Source: Zymoseptoria tritici IPO323 (lineage: Eukaryota > Ascomycota > Dothideomycetes > Mycosphaerellales > Mycosphaerellaceae). Taken from it: a stretch of DNA of 64,000 bases. The stretch's first letter is position 1, and every line of letters starts with the position of its first letter. Below the pieces are notes generated by a model that saw only the letters and a list, made by a program, of their open reading frames with translations, did not search any database and was not told the DNA's origin. The translations under genes and the position numbers were made by a program. Location of the stretch: positions 2,666,001 to 2,730,000 of the forward strand of contig NC_018214.1 in NCBI RefSeq assembly GCF_000219625.1, given 5' to 3'. Positions 1 through 11,714 of this stretch are shown here, piece after piece.

Positions 1-150
1 ACGGGGATGATATCTGAGGATGGACAGTCGGCAGCGATTGCTGCTGTTGCATTATATTTAGCGACGGCGTTAGGGAAGGATTTTGGGAGAAAGAGGGAAG
101 TCATCGGATATGATACCCTCGCTTGGAATGGGAAGTCACACTCGTGTTGA
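1..150 (+). CDS. Possible 3' end of a gene truncated by the window edge
   Basis: Frame 1 is open from base 1 to a TGA at 148-150 (49 codons). The translation reads like real protein: an Ala/Leu-rich stretch (AAIAAVALYLATALG) followed by a charged segment and a C terminus ending SHSC. I do not recognise the family. The start and any upstream exons lie outside the window. An open frame of this length could occur by chance, so the call rests on composition only. Confidence 0.35.
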   Translation, partial: TGMISEDGQSAAIAAVALYLATALGKDFGRKREVIGYDTLAWNGKSHSC

Positions 151-3100
151 AGTGTTTGAGACAGGGCTACTGTAATACAGATATCAATCTCTTGAGCGCG
201 AACGCACTCTTCGCTGTACCAAGCAAGCTGCACGTTTTTCGTGACCGAGCAATGTGACCGTTCGTCGATCGCGGCATGGTTCTCGGGGAGTTTACAACGC
301 ATGGTCCATGTCGCAGATTAACGTGCGTCTAGCGTGCATACCGATTGCCATGTTTGCCGGCAGTGGATACCAATGCACGTCACTCTTGGTGCGTGCTTGG
401 AGACATTGAATGTCTCAGCAAATTTTGCCGAATCTTGCACTGGAGATGCCGATGCTGCGAGGTCCGATGTCTGCTGCTGGTATTGCGTCTGGGCGGGATC
501 GAATGGACAGGTCAGAGCGATGCTGAATTCGGATTTGGTAATTATCAATATATCGATCGCTCGGAGCCTCATACGCTGTAAGAAGGTCGGGTTTGGGGAT
601 CTGTCGCTGACAATGGCAACTCGCTCGAATGTCTGCTGGCTATGTGTAGAGCTGTAAATGTGCTTTGACCAAACAGGATGTGGACCGCGATACGCAAGCT
701 TGTTCGTATCATCCCCTGCTTTTAACCCTTGGACGTCCATTCTCGAGAGCAGCTGTCCTCGATGCGTTGTCCAGAAGGCTACAGAGCTGCACAGCAGCCT
801 TCTCCTCTCACATGACCATCCGGACCGATAGCCATTGGAGGATCAGTTGGTAAAGCAGGGCAATGCTGTCCTTTGAAGTGCTTTCAAAGTCTGTCATGTC
901 TGGCTTTGACTATCTCGATACCATGCGTTCCCAGGTCCTGACGTTGCTATCCTTCCAAGTCGGACTTCCCAGATCGACGGTGTAATCGTTTGTCCGGGCG
1001 CAGGTGGATGTCTGTTGATGTCTGGACACAAGCCATCATTTGGACTGATGTCGGTGAAGATTGGTTCGTGTGCTGTCTGATGTAGTCCGGTCAGCTGTGT
1101 AAGTCTTTTCTTCGATTTGGCAAGCATACCACGCAGAATGTGGGAGGATCGTTCTTTTCTGCATCTTCGCAATACTCGTGCCGGATGGTGAAGTGTCCGC
1201 ACTTCTGCCAGGTATATGTGTTGCTGTAGCACATGCTTGGTCGGCGGTGCTGTGGACGAAGGAATAGAGAAAAGAAGTGGTTGATAGGAATTCTTGTAAA
1301 TCGATCAGTCGTTGGAACGTTGCTGAGGCATCCAGTATCGTCAGGTTGCGAAGATCAGTAGTCTCAAACAAGGCTCCGGAGCATTGAGAGGACATGAGCA
1401 TATGTGAGTACCGACAGTCTGGCACCCTGGAGGCGGGAGCGAGGGATGCAAGTCTAATGGACCCTAGTCCGGCATATTACTGCACGCTGGGTTGTTTGGC
1501 AACGGCATTGACCTCTTCAGGCATTGCGAGAAGCCAATGAGCGCGAAGCGGACGTTCGTCTCCGGTGCCATTAGGGTGCAAGTTGCAGCCGTTGAGTCGA
1601 AAGCGTGACGTAGATTCGATGTACAGTCCATGCCGGGGAGATTCCGAGTGCGTCCCGACGCCAGCTTCGTGTGGAAACTGGCGACCAATGCCCGGCGGTG
1701 CAACAAGGTGGAGTCGGCGGAGGGCATCGGACGCAAGTACGCAGGGCATTCAAGAGAGGTGAACGTCAGCGTTGCGCGGAGCGTTGGGCAGAGGCTGGCC
1801 ATATGTTCCGCACTAGGAGACGAAAGTGCAGATATGACGAACAGCCGGCAGGACCAAGAGATGCGAAGGATCAAATGCCTTCGCATCTTCATGTATGCAT
1901 CGATTCAGCTTGCCCAAGGTAGGCGGCGTCGATCAATAATCTGTCTTCGCTGCATGCTGCTAGCAGCTTGATGATTGTAGATGATTGCTTGTCGAAGAGG
2001 AGAAGCTGCGCAACGCAAGAATGATTCGACGCACGCTCCGGCATCATGGGGGTAGAATAAATTGCATGGTGAGTATATCTTGCAGGGCTTGCGTATGGCA
2101 GGCACTAGGGCGGTGCGGAGTGCGAGTTCAATCAATCTCATGTCGGACCAGACGTCTCAGGCGGAGGAGCTCGAGAGAACGGCCTCAGGGTCTGGAGTCT
2201 AGACTGGACGGTGGCCGGCAGTTTTCAGGCGATGATGTCGGTGGTACTCGCGCGGTGCCTCATGCTACGTCCGTATACGATGAGATATTCCTGTTTGTCC
2301 AACGTCACCGCTCATGAAGTCGACATCGAAAGGCAAATATCTGGCCGCATCGACCTGACGAGACCAGATGATTTTGCATATGGCTGTGCAGTGTTGTACG
2401 TGTATTTCTTCCAAGGGAGGAAAAGAAAAAAGATTCACTTGGCCTCGGCTAAATGCTGACAACGCTGACATGTGACGCGACCCGAGCACCTGGTACATGG
2501 GACTGGGTTGTCGCCAAGAGTATGCGGTCACTCAGCAGGGGCCAGACCGAAGACCAGGGAGAAACCGGCAAGTCCAAGGCGATGATTCCCGACCCCAACG
2601 ACTTCTATCATCATCAAAGGGGAGCCCATCGCATCTGATGACCCGACTCTGTGGACCATGATCTCGTTTGTCTCAGCCCTCTGTCTCGGCGCACTGGATT
2701 TAGTAGCATTTGCTATTCTACGATGTAACATCCCAGAGAAAGGAGGTCCCATCTCGGAGAATTGACAATTTGCTGGAGGGAGGCGTTATACGAGGTAAGA
2801 CATGAAGTCTTGAAGGCATGGCCAGGCGCTTCTCGCGCAGCCACATTTCCATGGAGAATATCCAATGTCGAGGGCGCTGGCTTGAGGCCCTTCTTGCCTT
2901 ATGGATATCCTGCAGGAAGGCGGGATGACATTTTCCTTCTTCGCTGCGACTAGGAGGCGGATGCAGTTCTGGTTTTGTGGTCGAGCTTGATGGCAAGCGC
3001 CAAGTCAGTGACAGAGGCTCCCGCGCTCTGCTGACGGTGCCAGCTCCTCTGGACACTACTCCTCTGGACCCTCCCACAGCTCATTCTGGCCCATACAGCG

Positions 3101-3765
3101 GATCACGGCATCCTCAACCACCATCAGGTTGCTCGACGCGGAACACACTCCGCGGTACGCTACCGCCTTGACTCGAGCCCAGCTGGGAGCTCGCGCCGGG
3201 AGCTAGAGAACCGTAAGCGCGGACGCGGCAGATGTATAGAGCTCGATGGTTGGCCGATGAGCTAGTAAGCTCACGACGATGACAAAAACCGTTCCCGGAG
3301 TCGCTCTCCGGCTCGGCAAGCTATATACCGATCCACCTGCCACCAACGTGCCGGCGCCTTCTCCAGCCGAGGACATAGAACAGAGGCACCGCCCCAGCGA
3401 CCTTCGTAGAATGTCCTTCCCCAATACGACCTTGGTGCTCTCCGATTCTCTGGTCACTGGGGATGCAATCGCCGGGTCAGGGACTGCCTATAGTGAGACA
3501 TACCTTCCCATCGACAGATGGCTCTTCACTCACAGAGAAGTCGAACGCGAAGCAGAGTTCGAGACCTTCGTCTCCCTCGCGAGCTGAGTATTCGTCATCA
3601 CCCGGCCTGGCTGATCTGAAGATGTTGTAAAGACTGTCTTCCTGTCATCTTTAATATTTAATCTATTCCGCCCTACCGGTTCCAGAGACTGTCTCGAGTC
3701 TATCGTCAACCGCACTACTATTCGTTTACACTACACCCCGCGAAACAATCTATACACCAGCCTCC
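151..3765. other. Gene-free interval, 3.6 kb
   Basis: Short open frames occur on both strands (for example 318-740 and 1464-1892 on minus, 334-657 on plus). They overlap each other, lack recognisable motifs and do not join through convincing splice sites. A stretch at 2586-2764 (+) encodes a hydrophobic segment (WTMISFVSALCLGALDLV) but has no start at its head. I see no tRNA, repeat array or transposon ends here. Confidence 0.5.
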
Positions 3766-4521
3766 ATGTCTCCAACGGCTCCCATGTTGGCGCAGAGCGA
3801 GTCCAAAGTCATGTTCTTTTCTCGCCTTGGTCTCGACGAGCGGAACAAGACGCATCGACATATTTACTCCCAGATGAAGGTATGTCGTGCACATTTCATG
3901 TCGTTCATGTCGGACACAGCATTCTGATACAGGCCACAGGAAGAGGCAGCAGGCGGATGGAAACGCATGACAGCCACACGAGAATCACTAGCTTCTCAAT
4001 ACAAGAATGATCTTTCGATCCAAGCACCATACACCTTCAACCAGATCGATGAGAGAGTCATTCAGCTTGAGATCCTTGCCATTCATCGAAGAGCACGAAG
4101 TCAAACAAGATTAATATACGATCTTGGACGGGATTTCTACGATGGCCACGAGGAGAACTGGATTATCAGATGGCTGCTATGGTGAGTCCATGTCTCAATC
4201 CTCTCCAACTAGCACACTGTGCTCACCATCGCCAGGCATGTCTTCCGATACCGTGACGATCGTAACTCGACCAGCCGCCGCATGGCAAGGTCGTGCGCCG
4301 GGTCAGGGAGTCCGAGCTCACTGTCATCATTCTCGTCGTCGTCGTATGATCGTGGCGCTTCAGTGGAGTCCACGACCGTTGCAGAAGCCCTGTCCAACAG
4401 CTCTCCGAGAACTGCGCTATCCAGCAGTCACAGTGTCTGCTCATCCGGCCGAAGTCGAGAGAGCAGCAATGAGGCGTCAAGCCGCTTCTGGGATCCTGTT
4501 CGAGGCTGCTACAGGACATGA
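3766..4521 (+). CDS. Hypothetical protein, three exons
   Basis: Exons 3766-3879, 3940-4181 and 4236-4521 give an unbroken 213-residue protein. Introns of 60 and 54 bp have GTATGT/CAG and GTGAGT/CAG borders, and both joins keep the frame. Residues 1-125 look globular and charged, with MFFSRLGLDERNKTHRH near the start and NWIIRWLLWHVFRYRDD around the second join. The last 90 residues are Ser-rich and probably disordered. No signal peptide or membrane segment is seen. I do not recognise the family. A start in good context (CCTCCATGTC) and the clean splicing argue for a real gene. It is the last intact gene before the transposon stack. Confidence 0.7.
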
Positions 4522-5338
4522 AAGTCTACTGTGCCTGGAGAACCTGGACGAAAATCGACGGGCCTCTTCGCGCATAACACGACACTGGCGGATTGGTGTG
4601 CTGGCACCACATCCGAACGAGCCATAGCTTTGCCGTGCCTCTCTCCCGCCCACCTGGTCGACACGGCCTCATGCACGGCAAGCTCCTCGATCAAGCACGA
4701 GACCTGGTGGATGGTGAGACAATATGGCTCGATGCGAGCCAGGCTCAGTGTCGCTTCGCGGAATGCCGACTGGTATGCCGGTAACGACTGACGGTCAACT
4801 ACGGTCTGCCATATAGGCTCTCTCCCATGATCAAATTGACATCGCTCAAAAGTGACTCAGAGGGACCCTGCCACAGTCATCGGATGGTGAAAGGAGACGC
4901 CTATCGATACGAACAATGAGCATATTTTACATTGTCTACCTTCCTTGCATCATTTGTACGAATATGGAGATTTTAGAGATTGGTGATATGTATCGACGCA
5001 TGTACAACTCCACCAGAGCTTCAACTTGCCCTCAACACCGCTGTGCTCCTCGGTCTCAACACTGCTGTACTCCTCGGTCTCAAGCTTGCGTTGCCTCCCC
5101 CTCTATCCCAACCGTCTCCTATCGAAACCTACTCCGCTCTGTTCTTTTCAAAAAGATGTTATCTTGAGCCGCACAACATGCCGCAGGTCAGCACGAATCC
5201 GAAGCTCCAAAAATCAACCCGATCGGCAGCACCGCCAGTAGCAGATCAACCCAGCGGCGGAGAACCGTCTTCGACAGCTGCAAACTCTGAACCTCGAACC
5301 CTACCAAAAAACTGCGACCCAGATAGGGATGGCTAATC
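4522..5338. other. Intergenic, with a possible gene start cut off by the hAT insertion
   Basis: No supported gene. A 24-bp unit is duplicated at 5031-5078. An ATG at 5178 opens a 52-codon Pro/Ser/Thr-rich frame that reaches a stop at 5334-5336, immediately left of the hAT target site. It could be the 5' end of a gene split by the transposon, but nothing on the right side at 22350 continues it recognisably. Confidence 0.35.
5031..5078 (+). repeat. Tandem duplication of a 24-bp unit
   Basis: Two adjacent copies (5031-5054 and 5055-5078) of CTCAACACYGCTGTRCTCC plus TCGGT differ at two transitions. The unit length is a multiple of three, but no supported coding frame covers it. Confidence 0.8.
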
Positions 5339-5353
5339 CTACGTAGGGAACGA
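5339..5353. repeat. Left copy of the direct repeat flanking the hAT stack
   Basis: CTACGTAGGGAACGA occurs here and at 22336-22350. The GGGAACGA part has the 8-bp length expected of a hAT target-site duplication. The CTACGTA part probably reflects the palindromic element end or a preferred target. Confidence 0.7.
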
Positions 5354-5359
5354 ATTCGC

Positions 5360-5530
5360 TGTTGTGATTGGACTCAAGCTGAGTGGAAGAAGACCTCTGA
5401 TTGGCAGGTATATATTGTTATACAGAGAGAATCTTAAGTGTGAGATTCTCACTTTAGCTATCTGTGTGTAGGAATGCCTTAGTACTAGTCACGTGCACTT
5501 TACTAATAGTTAGTCTAATAATCTACAACA
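5360..5530 (-). repeat. Copia 3' LTR (left copy)
   Basis: 171 bp, TG...CA ends, about 89 percent identical to the copy at 11544-11714. Its right-hand half carries the TA-converted state at most of the differing sites, while its left-hand half keeps TG. Confidence 0.95.
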
Positions 5531-6604
5531 CTCCCCTATTAGCAGCTACATTATTACGAGCTGTCTGTTACCTAAATATAGCAGGTATTTACCTACTATG
5601 TAGCTAATGCTCGGCTTTAGCTTGTTAAAAAGCATCTTCTTCTAGCTTTTTTATTCCTCTACTTTACAATCCACACCTCTTATCTATTTAGCTAATTTAT
5701 TAGCTAATCTATTATCTATCCCTTATAGCTATTAACAACACAATCTACATTACTAGCTATAGCTTCTAGAAGAAGAGCAGCTTTCTCTGTCCCTAGGAAA
5801 ACCTTCTAGCAAGTTATCGATAAAGTAAGAGCTGTTAGTAGTAGAGATCTCCTATAGATCTATAAAGATAGTTCTGTAGCATATTAGACTATGCATTAAT
5901 TTATTAGAGGAGAGATAAATAGACACTATAACAAAGTAAATATTAAGGCTTAGGGTCCCTTCTCTTTTATAGCTTGCTTTAATAGGTTTATAGCTAAGCT
6001 TAATAAGGATCTCCTTACTACAGACCTTATTAACATAGTAATAGAGGAGCTGTATAACCTAAGGGAGTAGGCCTTCCTAGTAGAAAACTACCCTAGTCTA
6101 ACAACTCCTAATCCTTAGGGATTTGTATTGTACTATAACTAGACTCCTCTTAGCTAAATGTTAAGCTCTAATAAGGCAGAGATAAAGCAGTAGTTAGTAG
6201 TATAGCATCCTATGTATGTTCTCCTTAAAATCCCTTCTTCCCTAATAGAAACTAATATTCTCCTAGGCTTTAAGTTAAGATTCTAGGGGAATTAGCTTAG
6301 TCTTTTAGTAGTAGTCTAGGGGGGCAGGCTATAGGTTCTAGGACATGCTCTAATGCTTTTAGGTTTTTATAGAAAAGTTTTCCTTTAGCTAGGTGTTTTT
6401 CTTATAGTTTCTTAGATGCTTTTGTAGAGGTGTGTAGTTGCCTCCTTTCCTTTGTACAGATAAAAATAAAATAAGTGTTCTAAGTGTTATGCTTCTTAGT
6501 TTTGTAACAAATAAAATAGTATAATTCTAGAGAGGGAATCCTTCTTAGGTAGGAATGCAGGTATTAAGGTATAAATTTAAGAGCAATTTCCCTCTTCTTA
6601 TTAA

Positions 6605-6677
6605 GGACTAGTTAGTCTAGTAGTATAATTTCTAACTACAAATCAGAAGGTTACAGGTTTAATTCCTATATTAGCCT
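6605..6677 (+). pseudogene. tRNA-like relic (tRNA-Cys-like) inside the copia 3' region
   Basis: The sequence has an A-box-like TAGTCTAGTAGTA (6613-6625) and a B-box-like GGTTTAATTCC (6656-6666) at tRNA spacing. It has a T arm (acagg/cctat around tttaatt) and a possible anticodon arm with loop ctacaaa. The acceptor strands pair only if one base is bulged and one G-U pair is allowed. Reversing G-to-A changes would give a perfect anticodon stem and anticodon GCA (Cys). It is degenerate and probably not functional. It may be a tRNA fragment or a tRNA-derived SINE head captured by the element. Confidence 0.5.
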
Positions 6678-6769
6678 CTCTTATGTATCTATGTTAGCTG
6701 CCTAGCATAGACACATAAGTATCTTTTTGCTAGATTTATAGATCTATACATTAGAGGATAGTGTTTAAG

Positions 6770-9700
6770 GATTTTGGTTTTGTTAGACAGTCTGCAAGCT
6801 GCATGTCTATCCTTACAAACTCTACCTTAATACTCCCCTTGTTATATTACTCTCTGTAGTAATAGTTCCTAAGAGAGACATGTCTTAATCTTTTGGAGTT
6901 AGCATAGTTTTCCACAAGGCTAATAGCTAATTAATTGTCTACTTTAATAAGGATAGTAGAAATGCTTTTAGCCTAGGTAAAGGGCTAGAGCTTATTAATA
7001 AGATTCCTTACCTAATTTACTTCTCTTGTTGCCTTAGTAAGAGAGAGGTACTCTGCCTTAGTGCTAGATAGCACTACTTCTTTCTATAGTTAAGATCTCT
7101 AGATAACTAGGCCTCCTGCAATTTTAAAGAGCATTCCTAAGGTAGACCTAGATATGCTAAGATTACTAGCAAAGTTAGAGTCTAAGAATGCTTTAATCTG
7201 AATTTGCTCCTTAGTTTTCCTATATATAAGGCACTTGTTAATTGTGCCTGCAACATATCTCTAGATATGTTTAGTTACCTAAACATGCAAAGGTCCTAGG
7301 TTCTAAAGGAACCTTGCATAGTAGTTAATAGCAAAACTAATATCTGGTCTAGTATAGTTAGACAGATGTTGCAGCTCCCTAATAATCTTGTTAAAGAGAT
7401 TATAGTCCTCTTTTGTTCCCTTATCCTAGAGGGGTTTAAGGAGGGTGTTAAGGGGGTACTTAACACTCTTTGCATTGCTAAGACTATGTCCTTAAAGTTT
7501 GTCTCTAGAATAATGTTCCTAAGAGACAGACATAGAGCTATCTTTCCCTTCCTTTAGGTAAAGTCTAAGAAAGATATTAGTATTAACAACCTTAATTGTG
7601 TACTTCTGCTCTAATCCCTTAATTAGCTTGTTAATCTTATAGTCTAACTATCTAAAGATCTGGAAGTTATCTATATAAAGGAGAACAAGGATGCCTTTCC
7701 CTTAAAAGAGGCAAGCATTACTAATAGTTCTTGTTAGACTAAGCTTTTAGAGAGTGTCTATAGTATTGTAGTACTAGAGAGCAGCTGCCTGCTTAAGCCT
7801 ATACAGTCCTTTCTTAATATATATAATGTACTTGTAGGCATCTTTCTTAAAGAGATAAGCTCCCTCTAGTAGCTTAATAAAGATCTGCTTATCTAGGTTT
7901 GGATTTAGGAATGTAGTCTTAATATTAACTTATCTCCTCTTCTAGCTAAAGTTAACTAAGAGGGACAGAAGTATTCTCCCTGTTGCAGCTCTTAGGGTAG
8001 GAGTAAAGGTATTAACATAGTTAAGTCCCTTCCTTTATGTAAATCCCCTAGCTGTCTATCTAGCCTTGTACTTCTCTACAGTTCTATCTAGGAGCACCTT
8101 AATCTTAAAGACCTATTTCCCTATAAGAGGGACTCTCCCCTTAGGGAGGGTGCTAATAAGTTTCTATTTAAGGCATCCTGTAGACTTAAGTAACTTAGCT
8201 TCCTTAATAATAGCTTTCTCCTATTCCTTGTAGTTAGATCTAGAGAGAGCTTCCTTAACTATCTTAGGATTAGATAGATTAGGATTTGTTGCTTTAAGTC
8301 CTATCTTCTAGATCTTGCTATAGTCTTTTCTTATAACTAATCTTCTACTTCTTAAGAGTCTAAATATGCCTAAGCTTTTAGGACTTGCTTTATTGCCTAA
8401 TTTCTTAGGTCTCTTAGGGCTTCTCCCTGCTTTTCTCTTTCCTATAACATAAATATCTAGGAAGGGAGTTATAGCATAATCTTAGAGGTCTTCCCTTTTA
8501 GGGCAATTCTCTGCTAATACTTAATATTGTAGCTATGTTAATAAGGCATTAGCCTGCTCCTAGAATCCCTTAGGACTTCCTTAGAATCCCTTAGGACTTC
8601 CTGTTTCCTTAGAAACATGCTCCCCCTAAGCTAGCTAGGAGGCTTCTTTATGCTTAGTAGCCTCTAGCTAATTAGGCTTAGACTGCTTATGTTAGTTATC
8701 CTAGGACTGTATGTCCTAACCTAATGTTTGCTCCCCCTAAGATGTTAAAAGGGAGGCTTGGTTTCTCTCTCTCTACATAGTATTAAACATATTCTCTACT
8801 TCTTAAAGATAAGAAGTAGTAAGAGGTTAGGCATCTTGCCCTTAGGCATCCTGGCCCTAATCTTAATCCTTAGTGTAGATAGTATAGACTTCCTGTTCTA
8901 TAGTAATAGGTTGTATTAGTTGTAGGAAACTCTCCCCCTAGAAGTCTAGGGCAGCAGGTATTATGCTATATACCTTATCCTTATTATGTGTTATATAAGG
9001 AGAGGTTATAATCTTATGCTAAAACCTAGTAAGGGTAGATAGTTTAAACTTCTAAACTATATAGTTAGTTAAAGTGTTCTCCTGGAATCCTAGATTCTAG
9101 TATTTCTCTGCTCTAGGATAGAACTTCTATAAATTAGGTCTCCCCTAATTATGCAGATATACTCTACATCTAAATCTCCTAACCTTTGTTAGATTAATAT
9201 ATAGAGTTCTAGCATTAAGATCTTAATTAAATTCCTAAAGAGGAATCTTGTTAGTTAACAGGCATACTAGCCTATTAGTAAGGAAGATTGCATGTGTAAC
9301 TACAAAACTCTAGAGAGGGAGAGGTAGGCTAGAGTTAATTATTATTGCTCTTGCCTTGTTAAGGATAACCTTATTAGATAATTCTGCAATTCTATTCTGC
9401 TTAGGAGTATAGGGAGCTAAGAAATCCTATCTTAGTCCCTTATTCTCTGCAAATATAATTAGATTATTATTGTTAAACTCTCCTCCTCTATCTAAGAACT
9501 AGATCTTAACTATCTTTTTATACTAGTTAAATGTCTTAGTAGTCTATTTCTTAATAATTTGTGCAGCTTATAATTTAAGCTTATAGAAGATAGCCTATCT
9601 CCTTCTTAACTTTACATTAGTAATTATAAGGATGTACTTGTATCTAAAGATGTCTAGTAGAAAGATTAGTCCTATAATGTTAATATAGACCTTATCTAAT

Positions 9701-11400
9701 AAGGATTAAGGTATTAGTCTTAGAGTTCTTAACACTACTCTCTGTAACCTTGCAAGCTTGTATAGCTTATAGTGCTTAAGTATAGATATGTTAATTTGCT
9801 TAAGTCCTTAGACTTAAGCCTTTATTGCACTAAGAATCTTGTTCCCTATATAGCCTAGTCTCTAGTGCTATCTTGTTATGTTAGCCTTAGGCATAGCAAA
9901 GGCTAGATAGGACATGTTCCTATTAGTTGTAGAAGCAACTTTAGTACTCCCCTTAGGGAGAGAGATAGTTGCATTCTAGAGGATTAGAACATTATAAGTA
10001 GACTAAACCTTGCCTATCTTCTTGTTATTCCTTAGAATGCATAAAGATAGCCTGTCTAGGTGGACCTTACACTTTAGCTAGAGAGTCTCTGCTAAGATAA
10101 GGTTATAATTAGAGTTAGGAGAGTATAACACATCTTGCAAGGTAATGTTTAACTTATTCCCCTTGTACTTTATTATAATCCTTACACTTCCTAAGTATGT
10201 AACTATGCTTTGTCTAATAGCTTAAGAGAACCTAATTAGGGTTTCTAGGGGTTTAAGGTCTAAGAACTAGGACTTGTTATTAAAGAAGTGGTATAATGTA
10301 CTAGAATCCTAGATAATAGTGTTATTCCTTTGTATTCTAGCGGCAGCAATTGCTGCTCCTGCAAATAAGCTGTCTGAATTAAAGCCTAAGCCTGCATTAG
10401 AAGAGGAGATAGGCTTAATTACTGCAGCACCCTTTCCTCCCTTCTTATTATGTCTCTTGCTCTTATCTTAGGACTTCTTCTTATCCTTGTTAGATCCTCC
10501 TTTTCCTCTGTATACCTAGGACTTTAGGGCCTTATTAGGGTGCTTCTTAAAGCAATCTACATTTGTATAGATATAATAGGTACACTTAGTATACTAATTA
10601 TTATCTACTGCAGCACCCCTAAATCCTCCTGCTGCCCTCTATGTCTGTAGAGGAGGTTCCTTAATTAATAAGGTAATTAGCTCTTTAAGAGTTATGTTCT
10701 TAATATAATAGGATTGTCTCTAGCTTCTTAGGTATTCTAGATAGTAGAGGCCCTAGATAAAGAACAGCCTAATCTGCTTATTACTAAAGGTAAGCTTTAA
10801 GACTAGAATGTTCTTAGACCTAGAGTATTGTTCTGTTGCAGAGATATACTTGTAATGCTACTTCTAGAAGTCCTTACAGTACTTCTAAGTGTTTGTTCCT
10901 TAGATCTTAATGTTACTAATTCCAAGAATCCTTAGGCTGTTATAAATGTTTATAGTTATAACAGGCCTGTAGGTAGCTGCAATAGTATTATATAGTTCCT
11001 TAGCTGTCTTCTCTGTATCCCTAAAGTTAGGCCTTAGAGATTAGTTAATCCTTTTGCTAACAATCCCGTATGTAATTAGGTTATGCTTGTGCCAGACTTA
11101 GAGAGGAGTTAGTCTTAGTCCACTAGTTAGAATAGGTTCTGTTACTAGAGTGTCCCCTCCTTCTTTTTAGGAAGGAGTTAGAGCCTAGGAGGATAAAGCA
11201 GTACTCTCCTTAGTTAGTAGAGAGGGATATCTAACTTCAATTCCTAGCTTTAGTTAGGCAGGGCACTAGGGAATGTTATAAAAGACATAGCCTAACACCT
11301 CCTTGTCTATAAGGGCTGCTTTAAGCATCCTTAACTAGTCTAAGAAGTTACTTCCCTTTCTTAGGACTTTATTCTCCTTCGCAGTCTTAAACTTATTAGC
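6770..11400 (-). pseudogene. Copia gag-pol relic
   Basis: Minus-strand translation, interrupted by many stops, shows the copia polyprotein order. A gag zinc-knuckle remnant (NVDCFKKHPNKA) lies near 10540-10600. Integrase sequence (TPKQNRIAEL) lies near 9330-9420. The reverse transcriptase active site is at 7666-7677, reading YIDN where YVDD/YIDD is expected. The RNase H end shows ALSSTKAEYLSLTKATREV near 7000-7060 and FVRIDMQLADCLTKP near 6775-6830. The Asp-to-Asn change and the stops fit G-to-A mutation in the sense strand. The 1.2 kb between the end of pol and the 3' LTR is unusually long noncoding sequence and holds the tRNA-like relic. Confidence 0.85.
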
Positions 11401-11527
11401 CTGCATTACGGCTGTTGTTGTAACTAGCTCTTTCTCGGCTCGCTAGTTAACTGTCTGAACAGTGTATAGTAAGGTTCTAGTAGCTGCGCTTGGAACAGAC
11501 AATTCTTCCTTAAGTATGCAGTAGTTA

Positions 11528-11543
11528 CGCCGGGCTTATAACC
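11528..11543 (-). other. Copia primer-binding site, probably for a half tRNA-iMet
   Basis: Directly inside the 5' LTR the minus strand reads GGTTATAAGCCCGGCG. This resembles the complement of the anticodon arm of initiator tRNA-Met (loop CUCAUAA) with one G-to-A change. Ty5 and Drosophila copia are known to prime from an internal iMet fragment. The match is by eye against a remembered consensus. Confidence 0.5.
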
Positions 11544-11714
11544 TGTTGTGATTAGACTCAAGCTAAGTAGAAGAAGACCTCTAATTAGCAGGTATATATT
11601 GTTATACAGAGAGAATCTCAAGTGTAAGATTCTCACTTCAGCTATCTATGTGTGGGAATGCCTTGGCACTAGTCACGTGCACTTCACTGATAGTCAGTCT
11701 GATGATCCACAACA
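11544..11714 (-). repeat. Copia 5' LTR (right copy)
   Basis: 171 bp, TG...CA ends, followed by the target duplication TTCGC at 11715-11719. Its left-hand half carries TA where the other LTR has TG. Confidence 0.95.

Larger units (their letters stand above)
5360..11714 (-). mobile_element. Ty1/copia LTR retrotransposon, 6355 bp, RIP-inactivated
   Basis: Two 171-bp LTRs (5360-5530 and 11544-11714) begin TGTTGTG and end CAACA, flanked by the perfect 5-bp duplication TTCGC (5355-5359 and 11715-11719). The insertion sits only a few bases inside the left end of the hAT element. On the minus strand the order is gag, integrase, reverse transcriptase, RNase H, which is the copia order. A purine-rich tract (aataggggag) abuts the 3' LTR at 5531. 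The LTRs differ at 18 sites, all transitions in CpA/TpG context. No long reading frame survives. Confidence 0.95.

Noticed and set aside
2586..2764. Short hydrophobic frame resembling a membrane helix
   Set aside because: No start codon at its head and no splice partner; kept only as a note.
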